Below, one piece after another: positions 24,082 to 35,771 of a stretch of 64,000 bases of DNA. Position 1 is the stretch's first letter. Every line of letters starts with the position of its first letter. Origin of the DNA: Desmodus rotundus. Lineage: Eukaryota; Chordata; Mammalia; Chiroptera; Phyllostomidae. The position numbers and the translations under genes were made by a program. The stretch lies in contig NC_071399.1 of assembly GCF_022682495.2 (NCBI RefSeq), forward strand, positions 3,205,342 through 3,269,341. The letters run 5' to 3'. Below the pieces are notes generated by a model, which searched no databases, had not been told where the DNA came from, and was given only the letters and a program-made list of their open reading frames with translations.

Positions 24082-24654
24082 ACCTAGGGTTTTGCTTTGC
24101 TGTTTCGTCTAGTTTTCCGGCCCGTTTGTACCCAGTCGAACTCCATTAACCTGCATTCCCGCACAGAGTCAAAATGAGTAGTGTTCCTGATCTCTCTGAG
24201 GCACGGTATTGCCGAGTTGTCCAAGACAGACTACGTTTTACATCCCTAAGAACATGTCTTTCATTCATCACGTCAGAAGGTGGGTGATTTATTGCAATAC
24301 CTACAATGAACCCCACATGTCCATCACTGAGAGACAAATGTTCTGTGACTCTCAGCCACCCTCATCTCTGCTACGACCTATTCTGGTGGAGCGAATCTCA
24401 GAGGTTATGTTATTGTGCTGGAGGCAGCTCCACAGGCATGAGCGGAGTCAGAACGGTGGGCCAGGTGCAGAGGGTCGCCAGGGCGAACAGCTCCAGGTGC
24501 CTCTCAACAGGCAAAATCACCAGCCCTTGCCAACCACTCCCTTAAGCATTAACTGCTGGAGATAACTTCTAGGTCTCAGCTGGGTGTCAGCTCCAGGTCT
24601 GGAAAAGCAGCAACACCAGGCTGAGAAACGCCATGGCTGATATCAGGACCAGCT

Positions 24655-25146
24655 GTGCTGACTGATGACTCCCTGCCTCCGTGCTGACCAATCACTGGAG
24701 ACCACAACCCTGAAAGGACACACCTGGAGAGCTGATGAGCATTCCATTGAGATCCTCCCAAGAACTCCAGATAAAAACCCTTGGGATGGAGGACCAGAAC
24801 CGCTCTCTCTATGGAGCACGAACGTGCCTTTGTCCACCCCATCCCCCAGGCACGTGTTCCTTGCATCTCTCTCTTTCTCCTGAGCTGCAAGGGGCCTTCT
24901 TCTGCCTCTGCCACTTGTTTCTGGAGCCGATGCAGCCCAGCTGGCTTCACTTCTTTTCAAATTTAAACAACGTGCTTATTTACTTTCATCATAACCAAGT
25001 AATTCTTCTACGTCTCACTTCTACCTCTGTGACTTTCTAAATAAACTTCCTCTTATAGTTTGTCTTGGCCCTGAATTCTTTCTTAGCCAGAACTTGAGCA
25101 CCAAGGCTGTTGATCCGAGGTCCGGCCTGACTCCACCACTCTAACA
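24655..25146 (+). mobile_element. ERV-type solo LTR (approximate ends)
   Basis: The layout fits an endogenous retroviral long terminal repeat: a U3-like part with CCAATCACTGG, a TATA-like ATAAAAA at 24771-24777, a CTCTCTCTTTCTCCTGAGCT region, and AATAAA at 25040-25045. TTGTCTTGGCCCTGAATTCT and a CTCTAACA end follow. No primer-binding site or internal retroviral gene follows, so it looks solo or truncated. The 5' end could lie earlier (back to about 24590). Bases 24955-25010 are an extra stretch also found at 21914-21960. Confidence 0.5.
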
Positions 25147-25485
25147 CCTGGTGCTGTTTTGCCACCAGCAATTGTGCTGATAAATATTTCAGTATATATT
25201 TGTAAAAGGTAAGCACTCTTTTCTTAAATGCCACCCCAATCCTGCTATCACACTGAAACATTCAACAGTAACTCCTTAGTACCCACAAACACCCTGACAG
25301 ACCCCACGGCCACACCACCAGGCAGTCTCATAAATAACGTCCACGGTTGCTTTGTGCCAGGGCTTTGGCACATATTTGCTACAAGCTGTTTTGGTTCCGG
25401 GAAATGTGCTGCACATTCTGACATGTTTCATGAATTCATTCATTGTAATTATTTATCGAGTGCCCAATACATGCCCGCAGAGTTG

Positions 25486-25581
25486 AGGGTCCTTGGAATA
25501 AATAAATACATCAGTAAATCAGACAGATGTCATGCAGGGTCCTTGGAATAAATACATCAGTAAATCAGACAGACGTCATGC
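25486..25581 (+). repeat. Two-copy tandem duplication, about 46-50 bp unit
   Basis: The unit begins AGGGTCCTTGGAATAAATA and ends AGACAGATGTCATGC. Copies are 25486-25535 and 25536-25581. They differ by one extra AAAT in the first and one T/C change, indicating a recent duplication. Confidence 0.93.
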
Positions 25582-27379
25582 CTTCTTGGTGCTGATGCTG
25601 TGGGAGGATGAGATAGAAAATAACTAATAAAAATAATAAAAGCAAATGTGCCCCTTTGGTGTAGGGTGACAAGTGCTTTTGAGAAAAAGGAAATATTGCC
25701 GCTAGCAGAGAGTTATTTGGGAATCCAGTTTGGATAGGTAATGAGGCAGGGGACTGGTGGTACAGGGGTCCTTGAGCGTAGACTTATGGGAGGAAATAGA
25801 ATTAACCACCCACATGGGTGGAGGAAATGTGTCTAAGTCAGAAGTCAGTTCAAAATCTCCGGGATGAGATAAGCCTGGCATATTCCGGAAACAACAAGGC
25901 CAAAAAGCATGATATTGTTTAATCAAAATAAGTGAAAACCGGAATAAAAGGAAAGAGCTCCAGGAAACCATAAACAGACTCATTACGATACTCTGCTCAA
26001 TGTCCATGACAAGCTGTGTTCAGGGAAACAGATTGAGAGAAAAAGCAAAACATTACATTTTATAAAAAGGTAGAACTGGGAACATTTTGAGATGGAGACA
26101 CAATGTTCAACCTGTTCATCAAATCTCTCAAAATGTCCGGAGTTATTAAAAAAGAATGGTCTCAATTACACACACACACACACACACACACACAACTTAT
26201 ATCATGATACCTACTCTATGCAGCATTTCCCTGAACATCTCATTCACGTAGATGGCCTCACCCGCACTTCATATACAATGATTAGACATCTATTTTCAGG
26301 AGCCCAGCCCTCACTGACAGCTCATGCAGACGACCGAGTATCACGTATTTCCTTTTGCACATCCAAACACAGTCCAAACTTCCTATGACCCAAACGAAGC
26401 AAAACGCTTTCTCCAGAACTGCTTTCCCTTCCTGTTGCTGAGCAACCCCGAGGCCTCCCCAGACTGCAGGACAGAAGTCGGGCCTTCCTCTGGCGTCCTT
26501 CTCCTGCCTCTCCCCAAGCTGGCTGCTCACCCAACCCTGGTGACTCCAGGTCACACTCTCTCATGGTGCTTTAATGACCACTTCTGCTGGCCCCACCTTA
26601 TTTTCTCTGTCATCCAGACCCTGCAGACAGCTGGCGGAGCCCTGCCTACCTGCAGATTCAACCAGCACCTTCCTCAGAATGTCCCTGTGCCCCCAGAGAC
26701 AGACCCCAGCACCAGGGCCTCCACTGGTTGGGGAGGGGGAGGAGAGTGACCCCTCCCAGAGTGGTTACAGAGAACCATGATGGCCACTCCCAGGGCCATG
26801 GAGTGGTCCCACTGCCAATGACACCCTCGTGGAAGCCCGCACCGCTCCTAACACTGGTTTCCTGCCACGAGAAAAGGACACATATAATAAGAAACATCCT
26901 GATTATGTCACGTCCTATTGAAATAAAGCTGACACCATCATACACTGGGGCAGAATGATACATTGCTTCAATTTTGCCAAAAGATAAACAAAACTACTAA
27001 AGACTGGTACTACTAATTTATATCATAAACGCTACAATACTTAGAGCTCAATGCATCTGCCACCCTGTGTCCTGCACTATGCATCGTGCCCAGCAGTCTT
27101 TGTGTCGTTTAGTCCCTAAAAATTCCTACGAATCAGAGATCGTTCTGTGGAGAAACAAGGTCCTCAACTGTTTCTCTCAGCTGCACATAAGCAGTACGAC
27201 AGAGGAAGTTTTGAAATTCATAATAAAATAATTATTCTAAAACATGATAAAAGTAGACATAAAGGCATATGCACAAAGATATCTATCAGTAGTTATAACG
27301 CGACGTTTTGAGAGCGATAAAATAAACCTGACTGCATCAGGGAGCTGAGCCGGGCTACCTGCGAACAAGAGGGCGGGTT
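25582..27379. other. Intergenic DNA
   Basis: No gene was recognised. A (CA) tract lies at 26168-26194. The open frames around 26282-26960 on both strands overlap each other and show no domain. Confidence 0.45.
26168..26194 (+). repeat. (AC)n microsatellite
   Basis: A run of about 13 AC units between TTACA and ACTTAT. Confidence 0.95.
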
Positions 27380-28130
27380 AAAGACACCGAAGTAAAGCTA
27401 CCCGAGCAGAATCGTGTTCAGGGAAAGGCCGCGCGGGCCATGCAGCCACCCCCAGATGTAGGGGCCTAGAGCGCCCGCCATCTGTCCCTGCCCGCAGCTC
27501 GCCCCCATTCCGCCCCTTGCACCCTGACCCGCATTGTGCGCACTGCGCTCTGAGGCCCCCACCTGTCGCCCCCAGCCCTGGGGGCCCCTGGGAGGGCACC
27601 ACCCCCTCCCCCTGGCTGGCTCGGGTCCCGAGAGGCTGGCGTGAGGAAGGAAGCAGGCGCACTTGGGCTCGACCTGACTCCGAGGACACCGTCCTCAGCA
27701 GCGCAGCCCTTGGTGGCTGAAGACCCTGGGCTTCGGTGCCTGAGACGCTGGGAGCTGACCTGGGCCTGACCTTGCGCAGGGCTGGCGGGGCTGGACCAGA
27801 CCCCAGGCTGTGGCGCCTCCCTGCCGCTCACAGAGATGGGAGCCACAGAGGCTGCCCGGGGCTGGTCTCCAGGTCGGGGCGAAATCCCTCTGAGGCCGGA
27901 GGAGGGACTTCCTGGTCCCGCGGCCGCGTGCGGGCTGGGGCGGGTGCTGCGGACTCGGAGGCACGCACTGACCCCTAGCGCCCTGCCGGGACCTTGGTCG
28001 GAGTCACGAGTGCAGCCGGCGCCCCCGCGTGGCCGCTCCCGGCGCTGCACCTTCAGCATCTGGCGCTCTCAGGACCCTCTGTCCCTCACCCACTCGCCCT
28101 GCCACTCCCAGTGTCAGCCATCGCAACGAA
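27380..28130. promoter_or_regulatory. Orphan CpG-island-like block
   Basis: About 750 bases are strongly G+C rich with many CpG sites, unlike the AT-rich flanks. It contains a GCGGCCGC octamer (27920-27927) and GC-box-like GGGGCGGG (27938-27945). Long open frames run through it on both strands (- strand 27466-28059 is the longest) but they look like GC-driven open frames: rich in Pro, Gly, Ser, Arg and with no domain. It could be the promoter of a non-coding RNA or an unrecognised gene. No exon can be supported. Confidence 0.55.
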
Positions 28131-29597
28131 AACGGCATCGCTTGTAAAAGAAAAACAAAACAAAAAAACCCTCCTGCATCCGGTGCGAGACGGTGTGTAG
28201 AAGGCTATCTTCCCGTCCTAGGTCCACACGTGGTGCTGAAGGAGCTCTTCTTGTAAGGGCGCTCATCCCATTCCCGAGGGCCCCTCGCGACCTCGTCACC
28301 CCCAAAGGCCCCGCCTCCAAGAGCCATGGCTTTAGGGATTCGACTTCAGTCTAAGAAGGGGTGGGGGTGGGGGTACACGCATTCAGTGCATAGCAATACC
28401 AGAGAAGGAGTCCAGTAAATCTGTAAGACGTCCACACGCAGGCATTGCGAGGAGGAGGGAGAACGTCAGCGAGGCTGTAGCGAGCGTGATCATCGGGCGA
28501 GTCGCAGTGGATGAGGTTAGGAGTGATAAAGAAATCAGACAAAATGTGTAAATCTGCCGAGTCCAGGCGGCTGGGCTTGCAAACCAAGGGACTATCGGTG
28601 GGATCTGGGAGAGACGAGGTCATTTAATCTCCGAGGGCAGGTTCAAGGTCTAATACAAAACTGAGGCTGGCATTTCAAGACCCGTCATGGTGGGTAAATG
28701 CAAGAGAGAAGGTGATGGGCGGATTTTTGACGCTAGGAGGACCCGCGGACGCACCTCGGAAGCACTGCTGGGCAGCGCAGACCAGACTTGGACCAGAGGA
28801 GTAGGAGCACAACCTCGCTCCTTTCCCCTCCCTCGAGACCGGCCTGCCCCCTTCCCCACACCAGCCAGACCGTTCTGGAAACCATGTTTCCTCTCGTTTC
28901 CATGCCTGAGCCCTATGAAATCATATGAACTATCTTTGTGCCCCACATAGGAGTACCAGCCATAGGTTTCAAACATGTAAAACTCATTAAGAAGTTATGT
29001 TTCTAAATAGAAGGGCACATAACCTGGCTGATGCCTTCAAAAGAAAGAAGCCCACATCTATTGTATACAAGTGATGTTGCATGTAATCTTATGCATTTGT
29101 TAAGAGATCTGTCATATTCGGATCTGACAGCTTTTTGCTAAGGAAATAGTCTTTACCAAGGAACACACTTGCTCGTGTGCTGGGTTTGAGGAGCAAGTCT
29201 TTTAGCACATAAGCAAGTATTTTTATCTTAACACTAATTAGGACTCGTTAGGTCTGACAAATTATGCTTCTAGATAGGAAATGCTGTCACTCTCGGAGAA
29301 GGCACAGCGAGAACAAATGAGCTCTTCGCTCCAGCTGTGAGTCGCCCATGGATTTAAAAGAGTGAGACAGATAAGACTGAATAAAACTCTGTCTTCTCTG
29401 GATTGAAGTCATGCAAATTTTCCAAGAAATATTTCGTGGTAGCCCATTTCATGAAGCTGCGTCTGTCAGAGGCAGTGTCTTGTTTTTGGTAGCAGGCAAA
29501 AACTGGAGGACCTCTGATAATAAAAAAATAAAATTAATTTTGTAAGGATTTAATCTGCATTAATCATTTGATAAAGTGGTTACTTTCTGATGTGAAA
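28131..29597. other. Intergenic DNA, moderately GC-rich then AT-rich
   Basis: Bases 28200-28900 remain fairly rich in CpG, then AT-rich sequence follows. No gene or named repeat was recognised. Confidence 0.4.
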
Positions 29598-29734
29598 ATG
29601 TCTGAAATGGTGGTGGGGAGTGGTAGGGGGAAAATGGAGACAAGTGTACTTGAACAACAATAAAGAATGTGGAAAAATTTAAAAATAATAAAAATAAAAA
29701 AGACTTAAAAAATTTAAAATATGTTTGAAATGGT
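29598..29734 (+). mobile_element. Very short bat L1 3' end with target duplication
   Basis: About 100 bases of L1 3' UTR (GGTGGGGAGTGGTAGGGGGA, then CTTGAACAACAATAAAGAA) and an A-rich tail. They are flanked by ATGTCTGAAATGGT at 29598-29611 and ATGTTTGAAATGGT at 29721-29734, one mismatch. Confidence 0.75.
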
Positions 29735-29879
29735 AAGAGAGGACAGAAAAATTATACAGGTTTTCTTAATTAATTTTGAAGAAAAAATCTTTATTAATTT
29801 CTATAATTCAACACTTCTCGATGTTTGAAACCAGACTAATGGAGTTTACTGAAGACGCATTTCATGAGGATCAGTGCGT

Positions 29880-30350
29880 GGCTTTGTGAGTTATTCACCC
29901 CGGAGTGGTGACGGGCGTTTGCACGTTAACGGTATTGCCGCCTGTCACCAAGACCCGAGGGTGGCTCTGGCCGAGCCGTGACTGCAGCAACCACCAGTTC
30001 GAATGACATCACCTCACGGATGTGGCAGATGTCCTGACATCCAGTTTCCCCCAGGAGTCTGCCGCGAACCTGTTCCCAGCGACAGAACATCCTCACAGCC
30101 GAACGGTCCCGCCAGATCGATCGCAGTGTCATCAGCTCAGTAGCTGTATTCCCGCGCCACCCACAGATCGCTGCGTTTTTCCAGGAAGCAGACCCGCCCT
30201 GAGCCAGCACCACTCGGAGCTGCCCTGGGAACCTGCTTGCTTCTGCCTGAGTCAGTCTCAGTCCTGGCTCCCGCAAACGCTACATGCTCCCTGCCAGCCG
30301 CTGCCTGTCAGGATACTCAGTGATGGGCACAGCATGCATTACTGGTAATA
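29880..30350. other. Unidentified CpG-containing block, open on both strands
   Basis: This stretch stands out by CpG content between AT-rich flanks. It is open for 116 codons on the - strand (29926-30276) and 108 codons on the + strand (30022-30348). The - strand is followed by AATAAA (read as TTTATT near 29790), the layout of a retrocopied mRNA. I could not match either translation to a protein family. Confidence 0.35.
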
Positions 30351-33300
30351 TTCACAACACTGCACCCCGTTTTGGGCAAGTGCACTATCAAATTCCCATG
30401 TTTTCACTCAATGTCCTACCCTGCTCTCCTTCCCTCCCAGAATACCTGCACTTGTAAAGCACCTTGTTACCTAGGAAACCCCAGCTATCAATGTATGTGT
30501 GTGTTTTTACAGTTTGTCTTCAAAAATAGGATAGTTGGGTCTTGCTATCCTTTTAAAAAACTCAGCCTGAAAAATCTCTTCTTTTATTTAGTATGGATTG
30601 TGAATATATTCAATGTAATTACTGTAATAATTGGGTTTAACTTCACCATCTTCCTCCTTGTTCTCTTTTGTCTCATCTAGTTTTTGTTCTTTCATTCCCT
30701 GTCCCTGCCTTCCTTTGCATTAGTGAAGTACTTTCTCTGGTGTTCCTTTGACTGTGCTGTGTCAGCTCTTCCACGACCACAGTTACAGTATTATTTTAGT
30801 AATTAGGCATCCATGACTTATTGGATTTTACTTTGAATTAGAACTTTATAACTTCCCATAGGATAGAACACCTTACCACAGTTTAACTATATCCATTCCC
30901 CTGCCGTTAACTGTTGTTGTATATTCATTCTACATCTTATTAAACCACCAGCACGGCTTTCCTTTAAGTGGCAGCTGTTTTCCCACATCTCCCCATTTCA
31001 CTGCTCGCTGGTTCTGCCTGCAGCTTGGCCCGCTATCTGATGCCGGCCCGCAGCCAGGGATCGGGGACCCCTGCCAACACACGCATTAAATCTCATTTTG
31101 AAAAATTTCACACCACTTGTCTTGTCGATACCGTTTCTGACCCATCTTTCTCTCTTCTCCCCTCTGCCCCTTCAATTACACAAAATCAGGCAGCGTGACT
31201 GTGCTAGGTGTCCTGAGAGGGGTATTTTGATTCGGAGCTAATGAGGGAGCCCTCTTACACGGTGTGGTTTGTTACAGCACAGCATCGATGAGAAGACATT
31301 TCTGTACAAGAAGAAAGATCATTGGAAAGTGCCATGTCTTCTCAAAATTTCAATCCAACACTTATTAAGGCTGTTGGGGAGAAGATTGCCACAAAGCAAT
31401 ATGTTTAAAAACAGTCTTGCTGTCAGTTCCTTCAGAGACACATAGAGACATTTTTATTGTCTGATTCTGTTATAACAAATGTAATAGGCCCTTAAGTGGA
31501 CCGGCAGCCCATACATAGCACCATGCACTGTGTTTGACTTCAGAGCTGTGAAAAAGCAAGATTTCTGGGCTTATGGGAAGGATTAAGTCATGCCCCCAAA
31601 GCACTTGGGGCTCACCTGGTGGGACCCCATGGAAAGTCAGCTACTAGAGTTACTAGGTAAGACTGTAGAGGAGGAGGCAGGAGGGGGCATAGTCCATGGA
31701 ACATTGTGCCTCCCAGACACCCTCAGAGGGACCTGGAAGCCCATTTCAGGTCTCCAGGGAGTTTGCAAGCCCACCTCACAGACATCACAGATTAGACCAG
31801 GAGGCTGGGGTGCACTGCCCAGGGAGCTGCCCCCCATCTTTGTACCCTTTTCTTTTTCTTTTCCCCCTCACATCTCTGGGTTTCTGACAGCATCACTCGA
31901 CAGGACTCATGAAGAAGAGCCCCAAGCTGATGCCTCGGTATTTCCCTGTCACCGAACTGTTGCTTGTGCAGGCTCTTGGAAAGATGAACGTTAATTCCAC
32001 GAAGGAGGAAGTCTGTGCTTTTTGCAAACTCATTATAAATGGATGGCTTTTGGAGGGGGATCAAGGAGAAAAGCATGACTGAAAAAAAATCAAAAAAGCT
32101 TTCAGAGTAATCAGCTGGGTTTTTACTATGTTTATTGATCAATGGAAAAAGATTGCGTATGCCTTGGAGAAATGTACCAGCAATAAGCATTATAAAATGT
32201 AGAAAAGGAAGGGGGAATAAAAAAAGAAGTGGAGAATGAAAAGAAATCAAGTTAAAATGCATTTGACAGAATATCTACATGCATAATATATATCCTTAAA
32301 AATACAAACTGTAACACGGAAAATGCCAAATACACAGAAATGGGGAATTTAGGCAAGCACTTTAAAAAAGATCAGAAGAATTTCATTCGCTAGAGGCTTA
32401 TTTCAGATTACGAAATGTCTAAAACAGAAAGTAGCAAGACTACGTAGAAATATTCTTCTAGACAATAAATAATGCAATTAAGAAAAATGGGGGGTTTTCT
32501 TCAGCTTTATGCAGAATGTGGAGTAAAACTGATCACAAAATGTTCGTTTCATTCCGTATTTTATTCTAAATATCAGCAGAAGTTTAACGTAAAGCACCAC
32601 CTATTGTGGTCCCTGGAAGTCCTATAAAGGCCATATAAATAAGCTAGAACCCGGTGTGCGCAGGTGTGCCCTCGGGCTAGGAAGTGTGTCCAGGAGGTGA
32701 GGGGAGAGGAGGAAGTGCTGGGTGCCGCGTGGCTATGGGTTGCGGGCACCACTAGGTGGCAGCATCCAGCAATCCTCAGGAAAGGGCTCAGCCTGCCGTT
32801 TTATTTCTCTGCGACAGACTTTCTGTTCAGCCATTTTCTCCATCCATAGAAAGAGAGAGGGAGAAATTCCATGCCATTTAAAGTTATCAGATCACGTGTA
32901 AGAAGATCAGCAATTCACTTGATGTAACTACTTTTCCAACCACACGTTTTGTGGAATGTGAGGCAGAGATGCTAGTAACAGTTTCAGTAGTACCTGTGTG
33001 TGTGTGTGTGTGTGTCTACAATACATAGTGCGCGTTGCTGGTGGTCTGAGCTGGCTAAGGCGTTCTCACCTCCTTAAAGTTGCCAGAGGAGCTTCCTTCC
33101 TTGTCGTAAGAGAATTTCTTCTGCTGCTTCATGGGGAAAAAGAAAGACATCTGACGATTTCTGTCCTGGTTTCACTCTACTGTGAACTCAGCCCTATCTG
33201 TGTTTTGTGTGGGTATTTCTGGATATCTCCACACTTTGGCAGAACTAGCATCTCCTTGAGGGCTGGAAGCATCTCTTGCTCACCGTGTGTGCGTGGTAAA

Positions 33301-35141
33301 ACCAGTAGATCTGTGAGTGAATGAACCTGTGGACTGATCAGTCATCCCAAGGAAATGATTTTAAGAGCAAGTGAAGACTCTCAAGCCAGGTTGAGAGTTT
33401 TGAAGAAGGCATGCTGGAGAATACGTATCATTAAATTTCCTTAGAGACAGATATTAGGAATCTTCAAATAACAACTAAGGATTTTGCCTTTCCCCTTTTC
33501 CACTTTCTCCCAGCACCTACCTGGGGGGAGAGGAGAGTGAGGGAGAGAGGGAGTCTCTCCCCACTCTCACCCGACTATGAAAGTCGCATTCACTGAGACC
33601 TGCCACCGCCCTCAGCCTGCGCTGGACAACGGAATGTTATACATAGTCTGCCGATGTGTAGGTGACAGTTTGGGGAAAAGGAGGGCACAGAGGGACCTGG
33701 GGGACTCTGGTTCTCACAAAGGCCCGGAAGGTCAGCGACACAGGGGCTTCCTGTCGTGAACTGGCAGCGGTTTGGGACATTTATCCTTCAGTTCATGGAG
33801 TGAGATCGTTCTTTCAATCCCAGGGCTAAAAGAAGGTCTCCCCTTCTCTCGGAGAAGCTGCAGCTACAGACTGAGACTGTAGACCCCATTCACCCAGCAG
33901 ATACTATTCCGCCCAGCTCTCTGAGGCACTGAGCCAGGTCTTCGGGGGGACACAAAGATGTGTTCAAAACAGTCCTGGTTCCGAGCTTAAAATAAATCAT
34001 CTAACTCAATTACATGTTACCGTTTTCATGTTCCCGAATGCATTAGTATTTGAAGCTCACATAGCACAATTCTGCAGAGGACATTAAATCAAACTTTGCA
34101 AAATTTTTTGACTAGTCCATTTAACATACAGAGAAATCAGACCTTACCAGCTGATTTCTGGAGACAAAGTAATTGAACATTTTAGAAGAGATCGCTTTCT
34201 CTGGGCTGTACACTGAGCTGATTATATAACCATTTTCACTAGAATGCTGCTGGCGGTCTGTTCTAACACCTAAAACATCTTAATTAAAAACAATTTGTTA
34301 AGCAATTTGGATCACAAAAAATGTGAATTCTTGGATGTGTCTACACTCACGTCACTATTACTGTCACAGTGCTGTAGGGTGGCTCCTGGCCCCCAATGTT
34401 TCAGAGGGAGAGGTAGGATTTGTGTCTCATTTCAAATCTATGGAACGGAAGCATTTCTCACTGTCAGCTATTCCGCCTGTTACTCCAGTCACTGGCTAGT
34501 ACACCACTGAAGGGATGGTGCAGGAGGTCAGGTGTGTCCACGCCCACCTGAGCCTGTTTCCTCCCTTGGCTGGCGCCAGGCCCGGGGCAGAGGGAATAGA
34601 CCAGGGAGGGTTCTGCACAGGCGGCCAGAGGAGCTGAGCACCCAGCTTGCTCAGCAGACGGCTCGTTCCCAATCTGCCTTCACGTTGCATTTGAAATTTG
34701 GTGGAAAATGTCTCGTTTCCTTATCTGAATGCTGAATCGAGTCACCTCCCACGCTTTCATCCTGATCAAGCAGTAACTCTTTGTGTGCCACACACGCACA
34801 CAAACAAAAAACGAAACAAAAAATGAAACAAAAAAACCCTTTCAGACTCCTAAGGACTTGTACATGAAAGCCTGAAAGAGACTTTTAAGCTTGCATTCTC
34901 TGTGCGTTATTTCCTAACAGGATAATGACAAAATGTTGGATAAGGCACATTTGTGCTAATATTATAAGTGTGTGTGTACCCATTATGTACTAAAATAGAG
35001 ATGAAAGACTGGTAAAAATAACCAGCTAGTCACTGAGCAGGAAAAACAGCCACACTGAACAAGGGACTCGTCTGAAGACAGCAGAGCCTGTGAGACACTC
35101 TTACCCGGTCCATGTGCTTCAACTGCTCTCAGACAATTGGG
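30351..35141. other. Intergenic DNA
   Basis: No gene was recognised. The + strand frame 31590-31994 (134 codons) has no domain or splice context. A (TG) tract lies at 32995-33015. A CTCF-like motif is listed separately. Confidence 0.4.
32749..32763 (+). promoter_or_regulatory. CTCF-like binding motif
   Basis: CCACTAGGTGGCAGC agrees closely with the core of the vertebrate CTCF motif (CCASYAGRKGGCRS). It lies between the defensin cluster and GPM6A, where a domain boundary would be plausible. Occupancy is not shown by sequence. Confidence 0.45.
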
Positions 35142-35198
35142 AGAACCGGTGTTTGCAGGAAGAACCGGTGTTTGCAGGAAGAACTGGTGTTTGTAGGA
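35142..35198 (+). repeat. 19-bp tandem repeat, three copies
   Basis: The unit AGAACCGGTGTTTGCAGGA occurs at 35142-35160 and 35161-35179. A slightly changed copy is at 35180-35198, followed by a degenerate partial copy. Confidence 0.93.
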
Positions 35199-35771
35199 AG
35201 AACTGGTAACTTGCATTGGTAGGAAAAAAGCCGTGAGGTGCATAGCTAGTATGATTTCTTAAAGTTGGTTATCCACTGAGGTTTAAGCTACTTTTTAATT
35301 ACAAACGACCTGAAATTATGAGACCACTGAGTATACACGTGTTTGTAATCCAAGACATGGAAGTTTTCCAATGCTTTTGTGATGTTTTTGAACAAAACAC
35401 AAGATACTATTGATCAAAAATAAAGATAGAGGTATAGTCGTTGGCATAGAATCTCAAGCAGGGTAATCACCACACTTGGTTGTCATCATTTACAAACTCC
35501 TTCAGAGAACATTAGTTTGAAAGTATCACATAATGAAGAAATTCTTTCCTTCCAAAACTGATACTCTATTTGGAATGTAAAAAATTGCCATGTTAAATAT
35601 GACTCATTTTCAAACACTGATCTTACGAAAACAACCCACAGTAGAAGGCTGTTTTGCTTTTTAGTAGAAGATAATCAATTATAAACATGTCGATTTCCCT
35701 TTCGGTCACGAACAAGATGGGAAAATGGTAAATTGCTAAAATGATCATTTGGGCAGATGCCTGTGAAAATA

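Noticed and set aside
27466..28059. 197-codon open frame on the - strand
   Set aside because: It lies entirely in the CpG-rich block where stop codons are rare in all frames. The translation is low-complexity Pro/Gly/Ser/Arg and shows no domain; overlapping frames on the other strand are also open.
31590..31994. 134-codon open frame on the + strand
   Set aside because: No recognisable domain, no splice or promoter context, and overlapping open frames on the - strand.
25486..35198. Short regular repeats, considered as a CRISPR-like array
   Set aside because: They are contiguous tandem units without unique spacers in a mammalian genome.
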